Shown one piece after another: positions 24,784-37,503 of a DNA stretch of 64,000 bases. The notes under the pieces are model-generated. The model was not told where the DNA came from and did no database searches. It saw only the letters and a list, made by a program, of their open reading frames with translations. Source of the stretch: Anastatus disparis (Eukaryota > Arthropoda > Insecta > Hymenoptera > Eupelmidae); assembly GCA_017163975.1 (NCBI GenBank), contig JAFFSR010000245.1, forward strand, positions 1,751,001 through 1,815,000, in the 5' to 3' direction. Position 1 is the stretch's first letter. Every line of letters starts with the position of its first letter. The translations under genes were made by a program, and so were the position numbers.

Positions 24784-25331
24784 ATGCAAGATCAGCTTTC
24801 AAAATATTGTGTTACAGTTCCTCTACAGAATGCATCAACAACAACTATAGTAAATGCATTTGTTAAGAAATTCATTTGTATGATCGGTGCTCCTAGAGTC
24901 ATTTTAACTGATCAAGGCAAAAACTTAGTTCCCTTATAAAATGAGTAGCAAAGCGCTTCAAAATTATAAGAGTCAGAACAACAGCTTTCCACCCGCAATC
25001 CAACGGATCCTTGAAAAGATCTCATCATGCCCTTAAAGAGTTTCTCAAACAATACGCTGATAAAGATGATGAATTGAATCAATGGATAGATATAGCTATG
25101 TTAAACTATAATACTTGCATTCAAGAAAGTACTAAGCATACACCATATGGAGTAATTTTCGGAAAGCTAGCAATATTACCATCAAGCGAACCAGTACAAG
25201 ACAATAATTTACTCCCTACATATCAGGGACATATTGAAGATTTAGTTATAAGATTAAACGGAATTAGAAGTTTAGTATACAATAGTTTAGTAGATTCTGA
25301 GAACAGAAATAAAAAATGTTATAATAATAAA
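24784..25331 (+). pseudogene. Ty3/gypsy integrase core fragment
   Basis: The frame from 24784 reads as the retroviral-type integrase core: LSKYCVTVPLQN, then the second catalytic aspartate in ILTDQGKN. After a frameshift and stop near 24937 comes TTAFHPQSNGSLKRSHHALK, then NYNTCIQESTKHTPYG. Integrase joins element DNA to the host chromosome. The third catalytic residue, normally Glu in SNG..ER, is Lys here (SLKRS). The N-terminal zinc domain and first aspartate are missing. The fragment begins directly after the CACTGA unit at 24771. It is clearly dead. Confidence 0.85.
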
Positions 25332-25340
25332 AATGTTATA

Positions 25341-25440
25341 ACTATCTCATGTTCCCTGAATAATTTGATAGTAAACATAAGACATCTTTCTATGAAATTT
25401 AACATTCGTTTACTATCAAATTCAAAGAACACGAGATAGT
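25341..25440. mobile_element. 100-bp hairpin MITE
   Basis: The outer arms read ACTATCTCATGTTC and GAACACGAGATAGT, with further pairing inward including TTTGATAGTAAAC. It interrupts the sequence just after the integrase relic. Confidence 0.75.
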
Positions 25441-26323
25441 GTAGATGAAACACTACATCATAGAGCGGCACGGATACGGCACGGCACGCAACAGAACGAC
25501 CCCTTGAAAAGTTCTGCCATCTGGATTCTCCCTCAGACGGACAGGAGTGTCTTGAAAGAGCCACCAAAATTATTATTAAATAATTATTTTTAAAATTAAA
25601 AACTTAATTTAACTGAATTACAAAGGAAAATAATGATTACAAATAGAAAGCGAATAAAAAATTAGTAATTTAAAAATGAACAATTTTTGTAATAATTAAA
25701 TCATGTTTCAAGTTTAATAAAGATAATATTTTTTTCGTTATCAACTAAAATAGCAGGCTAATTTATTTTCAGTTTCAGATGGCCTAAATGTGCATATTTT
25801 TGTAAATTATTGTTACATTCTTGTGTTATGTAATCATTGTCTTTATTTTTTAATTCGAACAGTTAATACCGTAAAGAACGGCATTCTTATCAGGGCATGA
25901 TTTCTTTTATATAATCAGAAACTACATCTTGTACGGTAACACTAACAAATATAAACTACAGAGCTGTCCCGCACAGCATAAAATTTTTTGAAATAATTCG
26001 AAAATATTTTAAACGTTTTATACTGTGTGGGGCTCACCTGCTTGCTTCTACTCCAACGCAAGCTCGGCTCGCTAATGTATCTTTAAAATAGTAAAATATT
26101 TTAGTAATATTACATTACTATTTTGATGTTAATTACTTTTAAATCATGCTGTAGCACAACATGAAATATTTTTGCTGGCTAGGCGCATTATTTGGCGATA
26201 TTTTGGTGGTGCTCGGCAAAACAACTCTTTTTCACAATGGATTCTAATCGAAATGAATATGTTTCCATTGCTAAATTGTTCATCGGTTTTTTTATTGTAT
26301 TTAATCAAATCAAATGGAAGCAC
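25441..26323. other. Unassigned AT-rich spacer
   Basis: No gene. A small inverted pair (TGTCCCGCACAGCATAAAA and TTTTATACTGTGTGGGGC) lies at about 25967-26033. From about 26215 to 26323 the sequence matches, in inverted sense, the flank at 57462-57565. Confidence 0.5.
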
Positions 26324-26823
26324 CCCTATTAAAAAAAAACACGTGTTTTTTGCACGTGAAAAAAACACGTGTAAAATACACGTATTTTTTACACGTGTTT
26401 TTTACATGTAAAATTTGCGTGTTTTTTAACGCATATTTTTCACGTGTATTTTTCACGTGTATTTTTTAGGTGTATTTTTCACATATTGTTTTATAGCTCG
26501 AAGAGCTTCTGCTGTCCGGCCTCTCATATCTGCGTCTCCCAAATTTGTGTAAGGGATGACAAAACTGAGAAAAACGCCACCTAGCGACTTTAGTCAAACT
26601 TGACTTTAAGTCGCTAGGTGGCGTTTTTCTAAGTTTTGTCATCCCTTACACAAATTTGGGAGACGCAGATATAAGAGGCCGGTCAGTAGAAGCTCTCCGA
26701 AAAGCTATAAAACAATATGTGAAAAATACACCTGAAAAATACACGTGAAAAAAACACGTGAAAAATATGCGTGAAAAAACAAGCAAATTTTACATGTAAA
26801 AAACACGTGTTTTTTTAAATAGG
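26324..26823. mobile_element. CACGTG word-array foldback, copy A
   Basis: Ends CCCTATTAAAAAAA and TTTTTTTAAATAGG. Both arms are packed with CACGTG and near variants in A/T runs. The core holds AGGGATGACAAAACT, AGAAAAACGCCACCTAG and their complements around 26600. Copies with the same core are at 56882-57461 and 61422-62293. It is non-coding. Confidence 0.82.
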
Positions 26824-28421
26824 AATTGCACTGAACAATATAAAAAATCTCAGTAAGAAGCTCTTAGAATCCATCAATATGTTTTTGAGGTTATTTCAAA
26901 GAAATCATACAAAGAATTGTTTCGAATACGTCAGAAAAATGATAGTTGAGGTCATTTTTAGTCACTATATGCATTTTTTGAGGTTAATTTCATATCTTTC
27001 GGCCAAAAATTGTACTGAATAAGATTAAAAATCAGTACCAAGGAAGTTATTGGTTAGTGAATAAATTTTTAAGGTTACTTTGAAGATGACGTGGTGAAAT
27101 TATAGTTTAAGATGGTAATAAAAAGATTACAGGAGTCTTTTTGGTCGAAAAACGATTTTTTTAAGCTTATTCTCGTATTTTATGGATACATATGATATAA
27201 ATCCGACTGAATATCGATATTTAGGAGACTTTTTTGGTCGCTGAACGTGTATTTGGTGTTATTTTCATGATCAGAATGCAATAGACCCTCTAAAATGCTA
27301 TAAATCTATAAAATTTCCAGTTATTTTGATACTTTAGGTACTTTCCACCATTCCTACAAAAATCTGCAAAAAAAATGAATGATAGATTCTATGAAAAATA
27401 AAGTTTCTAAAAGTCAAAAATAAATATGCATTCATACCGTTAATGTACAGGCCATTTTGAAATTTTCAAATTTATTTTTAGGTTATGTTTAAGACTCGTA
27501 AGGTTTTATATAGTCACTAAATATATGCGTTTTATCGTCCTCTTCTACCCCGATTTCGGATTTTAAAGATCCATTAAGAATTCACCTAATTACAGCAAAA
27601 AAACCGAAAAACACGTTTTTTGAGGTTATGAAACCAATTTTGACCATAGGGATCTGAAACTTTCAGGATTTCAGTTTTTTGACAAGATAAAAAAATAAGC
27701 AAAGTATCAAGGAAATTCGAATTAAGGCTATTTTTACATGCGTATTTGGCTATATTCTTTTAGAAATAATAATTAATAAAAATAATATAAGAAAAAATGG
27801 AACGTGAGAAAACAGGCCAAATGATCATTCTTTCAGAAAGCGTGGTAGCCCTCTGACGGTTAATCATCACTACTATTATATAAAAGTGTGTATACATATT
27901 AACCGTCAGACGGCTTACCACTGTTTTTAGCTATTGGCTTCCTTATGGCAAGCAGTGCGCACGAAAAGAATAAGACAGTTCAGAGTGTTAAGTCCGCATA
28001 ATCACAGATGTATGAAAAATCTTTTTATTATTTTTATCTCTTTTCTATTAATTTTTTTTTTATTTTTAACTATAGACATATAATTATGTATATTTGCAGT
28101 CCTTTCTCCGAATGACATTAATAGATATACATAAGTAAATAAATAAATCTTTCAGTAATAAGGAATATGCTGTATTAGAAAATAAGTTTTAATAAAAAAA
28201 AAAATTTTTATAATAGTCTTAAGAGAAAAGCAGTATCTTCTGTCACCGAATGTGAGATTTTAAAGATTTTCTCACGGCCGAACTGACCAATGGGACCCTC
28301 GTAAAATTTTGAAAGATATGCATTTTTCTCTCTTAATTAACACTTTTAGTGTACAGAAATAATGTTTTAGTAAGTCAGTCTGCAGTCAGTTCTCCCAAGC
28401 AGCAGTACAAGCAAAGGATAG
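26824..28421. other. Unassigned region, no gene seen
   Basis: AT-rich sequence with phrases such as GAGGTTATTT recurring loosely. One inverted pair (GTGGTAGCCCTCTGACGGTTAA against TTAACCGTCAGACGGCTTACCAC, stated in part) spans 27843-27922 and may be a small MITE. Confidence 0.5.
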
Positions 28422-29566
28422 CCCTATTGCAAATTCTCACGTGAGATCTTATGCCAAAATTTCACGTGGATAAGAAAATAAATTAACTAAGTACGATGAT
28501 AGCTAATATTTGTAATTTGTTGTTCAGTCATATCTTCTGTACATTTTAATCAATTTTAAATATTTTTAGCACTAAACGTATTTTCAGAAAATATATAAAA
28601 AATGATAATTCTATTGCTAAATTTCTCGTGAGATCTTATGTAAGATCTCACATGATGTTTTAGTATGAAGAAAATTGCCCTATTGAAAAAAATGACGAGA
28701 TCACACGATCGAAAATGAAACGAGATCTCCTATGAGAACTCACATGAGATCTCACGTGAGATCTCATGTGCTTAAAAATATTTTTTTCAATACTTGATCT
28801 CACATGAGATCTTATGTAAATTCTAATATGAAATCTTGTTTCATTTTCGATCGTGAGAACTCAAGTAAGATTTTATGTCATTTTTTTCAGTAGAGTATTT
28901 ATTTGGAAAAATTAATAAGAGCATAAATTAATTAAATACCATAATTGTTAAACTTTGTAAGTAGTTCTTGTGTCATATATCTTATGTATTTGAATAAATT
29001 CTAAATATTACTAAAAGCTTACAGAACGTATTTTCAGAAAAGAATGAATAGTGATAACAATTCTATTGCTGAATCTCACGTAAGATTACACGTAGGATCT
29101 CACATAAGATTTTTGCCATATAGAAAATTCTACGCTTAGATAAATTGACAAAAGTATATATTAATAAGTATTACCATTGCAGAACTTTGTAGTAATTGTC
29201 GAATCATATTTTCTATGCATTTCAATAAATATTAAATATTTTTAAACGTCAATAAAACGTATTTTAAGGAAATATATCAATAGTAATAATAATTCTACTG
29301 CTAAATCTCAGGTGAGAACTCACGTGAGATCTCACATGAGATGTCAGGTGAGATTCAGCAATAGAATTATTATTACTTTTGATATATTTCCTGAAAATAC
29401 GTTGAGTGCTAAAATATTTAAAATTAAATAAAATGTACAGAAGATATGACTGAACAACTACTTACAAATATTAGCAATCGTTGCACTTAGTTAATTTATG
29501 TTTTTATCCATATGAGATTTTGGCATGAGATTGGCGTGAGTTCTCACGTGAGAATTAACAGTAAGG
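28422..29566. mobile_element. GAGATCTC/CACGTGAG word-array foldback with internal repeat units
   Basis: Ends CCCTATTGCAAATTCTCACG and the inverse of CCTTACTGTTAATTCTCACG. Words such as TCACATGAGATCTCACGTGA recur. A spacer unit of about 190 bp containing ACGTATTTTCAG and ATTCTATTGCT occurs four times: about 28445-28630, 28905-29080 and 29120-29315 direct, and 29345-29530 inverted, with clear divergence between them. The inverted fourth copy makes the long terminal repeat of the element. It is non-coding. Confidence 0.75.
28678..28895. mobile_element. Nested GAGATCTC foldback
   Basis: Ends CCCTATTGAAAAAAATGAC and the inverse of CTCTACTGAAAAAAATGAC, with inner arms sharing CGATCGAAAATGAAAC. It lies inside the larger element at 28422-29566 and carries the same words, so related elements insert into each other. 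Confidence 0.75.
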
Positions 29567-30055
29567 AGAACCTCAATAAAAAACTTATAAACTCGCGCCA
29601 AATCTACCACGCTATTAGTTTTTTCTTGTTGCTTCTTAAATTGATTTCTTTACAAAAAAAAATGAAGCAACGCAAATTCGAAACGCGCTTTTTTTTCACT
29701 GGTTTGTCTCTCAATCTACGCGACGTACTGTGTTTAATATATTTTTGCAAAGTTTAATCACAACGTGTCGATAAAAAAAGGACTCACTTCTTTTACAATT
29801 AAATAAAAAAGGACATTTTTTGGGAAATTTTTCGTAACTGCGCGATCGAACTTACAGCTTGCCAACTAAATTAAAAATAAGAATGAGTAAATGAATTGCG
29901 CAACCAATCAAAAAAAAAATTCGCTAGTAACCGCACAATAGACTTGTTTATCAATTGTAAATCCAAGTTCTATAATTATAATTATAAATATATTCTACAA
30001 ATCGTGCTAGTGAAAAAGTTCAACTCAATAAATAGATTTCAATTAACTAGTTCTT
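29567..30055. other. Unassigned spacer
   Basis: Two open frames (29512-29757, 29896-30117) overlap the ends of neighbouring repeats and have no recognisable motifs. I see no gene. Confidence 0.5.
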
Positions 30056-31684
30056 GCACTGTTAAAAATATATGCATAAAATTTAATGTGAATGTACTGG
30101 AAGCAAATTTCACGTGAATGCATTAAACACAATTTAATGTGAATACATGATTCTCCATGTATTATACTTAAAATTTCATGTGCAAGTGAATTAAATTTAA
30201 CGTAATTCTGTTCAGAAAAAATTTAATATACATAGTCAAATTTTAATGTAGAAATGCAGTACATTTGTAGCACAAATACATTTAATTCAATACTGTTCGA
30301 ATTTGCAATTAAAATAATGTACATATATTAATTTTCATTTATTAAAGATTAAACTTTATATGCAACTATAGTAAATTTCAAGTGATTTGATTCAACAAAA
30401 ATTTTACGTTGAAGCTTATGTACTCTGCTTTTGCCAAAGATTCTTTTAAATTCTATTTTATTAATTATTATATGATAATTAATTGAATTATTAAATAATT
30501 ATTTAGAATATTAACGTAAAATATAGAAATATATGAAAAATAAAATATAAAAATATATAAAGTATTGAATATAAAATAAATTATTATAATTAATTATTTC
30601 TCTAATAATAAGAATGGCTTCTCAATTTTAATATTCCATATTCCAAGTGCAAAAAATTAATTTTTATGACTTAGGGGGGTAGTTCAACGATTTATGTTAG
30701 TCCACCATAGAATAACTATATCATTTATAATATGTTGATTATTATTTTTGGTATAATTTAATTATATTTATTTGATTCATAATGACACAATTAACATTAT
30801 AATGCAGAAAACGCATAAAAACGCATGAAAAAATTTTTTACCAAAACGGGGCTTGAACTCACAACCTTTGAATTACGAGGCATAAGCGCTATCTGTTACG
30901 CTACGGTTGACACGTAAGGTAATAATTTTATACATTTATAGTTTACTATGATAATCTTTTTATTTATATTATTTTTGACATTTGTAAAAAATGAAATAAT
31001 TAATTAATAATAAATAATTGATGAAAAAAATTAATTTTTATATGCAAATAAATATTTTTTATATATATTTCACGGTTTAAATGTTTTAGTGTTCATAGCG
31101 ATGCTTCAATTTTAACATAGTTTACATTATAACCAAACTTTCAAATTCATATAAATACAAATCAATTTTACTACAGTTATGCTTTAAAAATCAAGCATTA
31201 GTGAACAAATAATGCGTGTACTTACAATTTAATATAAACGTAACTAAATTATAAAGTACGTATATATAAATTTTACTGTTAAATGCATTAACGTCCATGG
31301 TAAAGTACATTGATTCCTATGTCAATACACCTTAAAATCACTTTAATGTTCGAAACACATTAATTTTTATGTGCAAAATCGTAACTACATTAAATTTTAT
31401 GTATATTATTTTTAACATAATTCATACAAAATTATAAATGTAAAATATGAAACCAAATTATGTACTTTGTACAAAATTACGTAATAAAATTATGTATTCA
31501 ATATTAAATTATGTTATAAATTAACTTATTTCATATCAAATTATGTAAAAAAATTACGTATTTAATATTAAATTACATAATCAAAAGTTCAAATTTGTTA
31601 CGTAATAAAATACTTAATTCTGTTACGTAATTTTGTTATATAACAAAATTACATAACAGAATTATGTATTTCTTTACAACAGGG
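30056..31684. mobile_element. Probable word-array element, AATTTAATGTGAATG and AATTATGTA words
   Basis: The left end CACTGTTAAAAATATATGC and the right end (inverse CCCTGTTGTAAAGAAATAC) resemble the termini of the other word-array elements. The first and last few hundred bases repeat TTTAATGTGAATG-like and AAATTATGTAAT-like words. The centre is ordinary AT-rich sequence with a tRNA-like segment at 30842-30913. Whether the two ends belong together is inference. Confidence 0.4.
30842..30913 (-). other. tRNA-like segment, SINE head or tRNA pseudogene
   Basis: On the minus strand an A-box-like TAGCGTAACAGATAGCGC is followed about 30 bases later by a B-box-like GGTTGTGAGTTCAAGCCC. Spacing is as in a tRNA gene. 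Acceptor pairing is poor. No clear SINE body or tail was found. Confidence 0.5.
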
Positions 31685-32297
31685 TCGACTTCAACAAAAA
31701 AATTAAGTTTCTCATAAAAAGAGCAAAATTTAAGATAGATATTAGATAGATATTTATTTATTTTGTAAAAAGAGTACAAAAAGGCGTGTAATATATGAAA
31801 TAGTAAGTAATAATTCTATAAAAAGTATTGCACATAATGAGATAAGATATCACAGTCAATTATTAAAATTAATATATAATACTGTATCAGTAAGTCACCA
31901 TGAAAAAGTGATATCACAGACTATTCTAAATACACGCAGAAAACATAAATTACAATAAAAAACAGTCTTAAATATCTATCAGTCATTGAATTAAAATACA
32001 TAATTTAAAAGAGGAATCACTGTCATGACATCAATAAAAATAAAATTGGACAATACTATAAAAATAAAATTGAACAATACAATAACAAAGTAATAGTAAA
32101 TAATTAAAAAATAAAATAATAATTACATTTAAAAACAATACCGAAGATGTCATGACTTCTAATAAAAACAGAACTACTCATACTTTCCGCATACATTCAT
32201 CCATCATTCACGCTAATAAATACATTTACACCTTAAATCTATATATAGGACAAAACAAAATAAATTAACACAAAAATTAAAATACTTAAAATTAATT
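31685..32297 (-). other. Probable 3' UTR of the LINE
   Basis: Non-coding sequence downstream (minus strand) of the LINE reverse transcriptase. It includes ATAAATATCTATCTAATATC-type repeats at about 31735-31760 that may be the 3' tail. The exact end is not established. Confidence 0.4.
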
Positions 32298-33236
32298 TCA
32301 CTTGAGGTCGAGTAAGTACGTCCTCAAAGCCGACTTAAACCTGCCGAGCGATGGAAGATTTTTTATATAAGCAGGCAGGGAGTTTCAAAAATGCGCACCT
32401 TGAACTTGAAAGGAATTTCTTCCAGTCTCAGTACGCATGAAGGGCACCGCGAAGTCCTTGATCTCTCGCCTAGTGGCTACCCTAGGTACATATCTAGTGA
32501 AGAGACTCACTAGATACTCGGGAGTATTCATGCACACGATTTTGTACATAAGTACAGCCATAAAATACTGTCTCCTTGAATCAGTACGCAGCCAACCAAG
32601 CGCAGCTCTATGAGGAGAGATATGACCGCCCAATCCTACGCCTAATACATATCTCACACATGAATTTTGTAGTCTTTGTAATTGTCTTCTCAACCTCTGC
32701 GAAGCATCAAGCAGAACTACTGAGCAGTAGTCGAGGTGTGGAAATAGCAAGGCGGCTGCGAGTTGTTTACGCAGGGCCTCAGTCGTGTACCGACGAAAGA
32801 ACCGTAAACTATACATTATCCTATTAAATTTTTTAGTCACAATATTAATATGCAGCTCCCAAGACAACTTAGCGTCAAGCACAACACCAAGGCTCGTAAC
32901 GGCATCAGAGAAAGATATGCCGACACCTCCCTCAAGCTCAATCGTTCTTGGCTCACCAGCATAAAAGTCATTAATAAAACGACTACTGCCAAAAACGATC
33001 GCCTTAGTTTTGCTTGCATTTAATGTGAGAGAAGCATCGACAGCCCATCCCGACACCGCCCTGACCGCCCTCTGCATAATACGAATACCTTCATTCAGAT
33101 GTTCATAAGGGACCTGAGTATAGATTTGGAGATCATCAGCATATAATATGTGCTTGACACAACAGGGGTCGAGCGTGTCACGTATGTTATTAATGTAAAG
33201 GCAGAACAACAGAGGCCCCAGCACTGGCCCCAGCAT
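32298..33236 (-). pseudogene. Non-LTR retrotransposon reverse transcriptase, 5'-truncated
   Basis: The minus-strand frame begins at the palm domain (LGPLLFCLYINNI), followed by the catalytic box ILYADDLQIY, then LNASKTKAIVFGS and the thumb region. The end matches the usual C-terminus of Jockey/CR1-like elements. A TGA at 32385-32387 replaces the tryptophan expected before NSLPAYIKNLPSLG; past it the frame continues unbroken to a TGA at 32298-32300. The enzyme copies element RNA at a nicked target. The domains before the palm and the endonuclease are absent; homology stops near 33236. It has higher GC content than its surroundings. The clade is assigned only approximately. Confidence 0.88.
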
Positions 33237-33882
33237 ATCTCACAATTTTATCAAGACTTATGTTGCATATTTATATTGTATAAAAAATGATGTTTTTTTA
33301 AATAATAATTAAAATATAAACAAAGTACAATTCTTGAAGTAATATTTCAAAATAGAGAATATAATCTCGAGCTGAGATATAGACAAAAGTTACATAGTGA
33401 TAATTTTAAGAAATTAATTGTTTCATAATACTATGCATAATTAACTAATATCATGGAATATTGAAAAGAGAATCTGTAAATATCTCTATGATTGCAGTAT
33501 AATCATAAATGTATTATCTATTAATTAGTCAATTATTGTATGTTTCTAAGGAAGTATGCAGTTCTCTAAGGCTGATTCCATTTCAAATCGAACAGTCTGT
33601 ATACACTCAAGTCACCAATCACTGCATCGATGGAGTATGTTATTCTACTCTGAAAATAAGGAGGCACGTATTTTTTCTTTTTGCTGAAATATCAAAATTG
33701 CATAAGATATGCACATTTGAAAATTGCATACAAAAACTAAATGTTCAAACTAAAAAAGTTGACAATAACTTTAGAGGGCTATCGTTTCACCAATTTTCAA
33801 TGAATTTTGGCAAACCTTTTATTATTTTATTCTGTTTTGAGCCCTCTTCAATGCAATGCAAGAAATTTAAAAAAAAAAACTA
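33237..33882. other. Unassigned region with a dubious ORF
   Basis: A 134-codon plus-strand frame at 33509-33913 runs into the foldback at 33883. It has no motif I recognise and is not called as a gene. The remainder is AT-rich. Confidence 0.45.
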
Positions 33883-34127
33883 CACTGTTAAAAAAATATT
33901 AAAGTTAATATAAAATATGAAATCAGCTTCCGATCCGTGTTATTAATTTTAAAAGTTAATTCTTAAAATTAATAATTTTACCTTAATTTTACCAGAAAAT
34001 TGCATAAAAATTAATAATTTTATCGTAATTTTAAGAATTAATTTTTAAAATTAATCGAGAATTTAATAACACGGATCGGAAGCTGGTTTCATATTTTACA
34101 TTAAATTTAATATTTTTTTTAACAGTG
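33883..34127. mobile_element. 245-bp foldback, TA target duplication
   Basis: Ends CACTGTTAAAAAAATATTAA and the inverse, flanked by TA on both sides. The arms share GCTTCCGATCCGTGTTATTAA-type sequence and the centre repeats AATTAATAATTTTA words. It resembles the word-array elements but has CACTG ends. Confidence 0.8.
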
Positions 34128-34434
34128 TAAAAACTGACTGAGATATATGCATTTTACTAAAAAATGCACTTTTTATGCACTTGCATTTTTCTCATAAAGG
34201 CCATCTTTTTTTTTGCTGAAATTTTTTGGGCTGATAGAGGACCAAATAACCTATCTAATGGTACCTGTTTGATCCCGTAGTTTTTGTTTGGAGCGAGAAA
34301 ACAATTCACAAATTTTATTGTTGAAAAATGCTTGTACATACGTTCGGAAGTCTTAAGTAATCTACATTCAAAGGCTGTCGCATGCTTCGCTCATTATTTG
34401 TATACATTTGTATGTATGTTTATACTATCAATAG

Positions 34435-34493
<59 letters not shown>

Positions 34494-34498
<5 letters not shown>

Positions 34499-35990
34499 CA
34501 GGTCGTTATTTCCCGAAACTTACTGAGCATCGCTCCCAACCCTTAGATCGATGTGTTTATACTAAAAATTGAAAAAGCAGCTGGAATACCTTGTTGGAAT
34601 AGAGATTTAACCTTACCGAATCGCAAAAAATCGTATTTTTTGTTTTTTCTTATTTTTCTTTTTTTTACGTACAACTATGACTGAAAAATTTTTTTTGAGA
34701 CCCTCTTTCACACTTTTTCTATTGCCGTAAGTTAAAATAATATCTTATGGGGTGATTTTAGAGCCAAGAAAATTTTTTTTTCCGAATTGTTGCTCTTGAA
34801 ATATTAAAAAATTTTACTCAATCGAGTTTATTCTCGTGTATTTTGAGGTTAAAAGTACTTTATAATTTTTTTTCATTCAAACAACCAACATAACTCTAAA
34901 GTAGGCTTAAAGATCTTCAATTTCCTTTTTTATAAAAGTTTCTAGGTGCTTCTGATACTGAGATATGGCCATTTGAATTTAATAGGAAATTCGTAGAATA
35001 AAATCTGTAAATATCGTGAGCATGCAATTGACTATCAACTCCCTCTGATCACAAATTCAGCTTCAAAGCACATAGAAACGGTCTAAGTAAAGGAAAATGA
35101 AGGTCTTAATTTCAACCCATATGGAAATAATTTCTGTGAATAACTATTAATAACTGTGTAAAAATGTGAAAAAATGTGAATAACTGTTAATAACTATAAT
35201 AAACTACCGCAATTGAGACATTAATAACAGTAAATAACAGTTGATAACAGTTAATAATTGTTACGAATAGATAATAATAATGATTAACTGTAAATAATAA
35301 TAATTAACTGTTATTTATAGTTATTTACGAATATTTATAATTGTTCACATTTATTCACATTTATTAACACTTTTTCACACTTTCAAAAATTTTCACACGT
35401 ATAATCGTTTTTTTATATATAGGCGAAAAATTTTGTAAATGTGAAAAACTGTTAATAACTGTTAATAAATGTGAAAAACTGTAAATATTTGTAAGAAAGT
35501 GTTAATAACTATAATTCACTGTAACTAATTGCAAATAAATATAAATAATTATAAATAAGTATAAATAATAATAAATTATTCACCAATTCTAAAATTTTGG
35601 GAAATGTGAGTAACTGTTAATAAATGTGTATAAATGTGTATAAATGTGAATAAATGTGAATAACTATAAATAATTATTAATAATCATGACTTTCAGTTAA
35701 TAATTGTTATTTAGCATTCATAACTATTATTAACTCTATTATTAATTGTTATTAACTGTTTTTTACTGTTATTAATTCTTATTAATGTCTCAATTGCGGT
35801 AGTTTATTACAATTATTAACAGTTATTCACAATTTCTCACAAAAATTATTTTCATATGGGAACAAAAAAGTGGGGCACAGGTGTCTTTCGCACAGTCAGA
35901 GTTATGAAATTAGTAAATACCCATATAGGAATAATTTTCGTAAATATCTGTAAATATCTCTAAATAACTAAATAATTCGTCATGGGCAGT
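34494..35990 (+). mobile_element. TTAGACAGGTCG repeat family, copy 1
   Basis: It starts TTAGACAGGTCGTTATTTCC right after a TA microsatellite. An inverted copy lies at 54105-56286. Outer parts (34494-35100) are well conserved between copies. The inner part is the AATAACTG word array (35120-35840). It is non-coding; the frame at 34284-34526 is a by-product of the TA tract. Confidence 0.7.
35120..35840. repeat. Degenerate array of TTAATAACTGT/GTGAATAA words
   Basis: About 700 bp of short words (TTAATAACTGT, GTGAATAACT, AATAACAGTT) in changing order and orientation: direct at the left, inverted at the right. The second copy has a shorter version at 54110-54420. Confidence 0.85.
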
Positions 35991-36045
35991 GATCGATCTG
36001 CCCCTAGCGGATTTTCCTTAGAACTAAAAAGCAAGAAAAAATGTA

Positions 36046-36300
36046 CACTGAAAGACTATCGGTGCAGCCTGTAACCTTCAAGGTTATGTGCTACTCTGAT
36101 TCGTTACGTTTGGAGGTATACGCGCATCGGAGTAGCAGTTACTCAGATTTGAGTTCTGTATGCGCTGATTGGGTATGGCGTTAGCATAGCTAAGTTGCGG
36201 CGCTCAAGTAACTAAGTATAAATGTAAATGCGTAAGCGCAAGGTCAGTCTCGAATAAAGAGACGAACCGACTAAGTCACCACGATCAGTGGTGTACTAGA
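36046..36300. mobile_element. CACTGA-type end, single
   Basis: CACTGAAAGACTATCGGTGC at 36046 and the following GC-rich 250 bp resemble the copy at 15424 (both contain a TACTC and AGTTACTC region). No opposite end was identified. Downstream to 37118 is AT-rich and holds no recognisable gene. Confidence 0.4.
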
Positions 36301-37122
36301 TTTCGTAGCGTACACAGCGTGCTAGCAGTTGGCTGGCGATAAAGTATTAAATAAATACTAATTAATAAAATCTTTTGTTGTAGTTATTTGGCCTCCTGGG
36401 GGGTTATTCACTAACTTTTTAACGATAACGATTGACTTAACGTTCCGACGTCGAAAAGCGTTAACGGCATGTCGGAGCTGCAGCAATCGAGTTTTGCTTT
36501 TTTTTATTTTATCGATATCTTTTTGAATTCTTAAATTAAACAAATATAATGACTTGTCCGCACTAAAGTTATATTAGTACAATAATTTTTGTTAAAATAA
36601 AAAATCATTTGGACTTGTTATTTTTTTATGAGCTTGGATTGGAAATTAGATATCAAACTCGACAAACCTAACCTTAAAATACGATATATTGAAAGTTTTT
36701 ATTATAACTTTGTATGTATAATATTTTGGTGGTTTTCTTGAGTTGTCCGCACTAGAGTTTAATCTTACAAATTTTTTCTTTGTAGCAAAAAAACTCAATT
36801 AAACGCATCGTTTATTCTTAAGTTAAGATTGGAAATATTATTAGAAGGCGGACAGCTTTGTCATGCTCTTAAGGACTCTACTTTTTCAAGTAATCAATAA
36901 ACACATATGAAAAAATGTTTTAGCTTATTATTAAATCTTTTACAACAGACATTTACAAAATAAATATTCAAAATTAAAAGAATTTCAAACAATTATTACA
37001 TTAAAATAAACATGATTACAAGAAAAATTGTTTAAGTTTTTGACATATTTATACGCAAATAAATTATAATTTTACTAGTTTTTTTGTAGATTTATATTAG
37101 ATCTTGTATTATGAAAGCTTAA

Positions 37123-37503
37123 GAAGGGGCCGAACTATCTGTCTCTGTCTAATAGCGTTTTTCATTATTTATATAAACACTATCCTTTATAACAAGAAAA
37201 AGATAGCAGCCCCCGCTAGATATTAGTATAATTAGTAAATTTTGTAATAACAATCAAATTTTTTACCGCATAGTTTTTGACTAAATAGAGACCTACTAGC
37301 AATCTAGAATATAACTTATCTTTTTTTGGTAGGTCTCTAATTATTCAAAAACTACGCAGTAAAAATATTTGTTTGTTATTACAAAATTTACTTATTATAC
37401 TAATATCTAGCGGGGGCTGCTATTTTTTTCTTGTTATACCGGATAGTGTTTACATAAATGATGAGAAACGCTATTAGACAAAGAGAGATAGTTCGGCCCC
37501 TTC
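37123..37503. mobile_element. GAAGGGGCCGAAC MITE, TTAA target duplication
   Basis: The element has terminal inverted repeats GAAGGGGCCGAACTATCT and is almost fully palindromic. TTAA flanks it at 37119-37122 and 37504-37507. The copy at 59937-60316 is nearly identical and also lies between TTAA sites; a truncated copy is at 15950. TTAA targets suggest piggyBac- or Kolobok-type mobilisation. The sequence on to 38100 has no visible gene. Confidence 0.9.

Noticed and set aside
33509..33913. 134-codon plus-strand frame as a host gene
   Set aside because: No recognisable motif, odd composition, and it runs into a foldback element.
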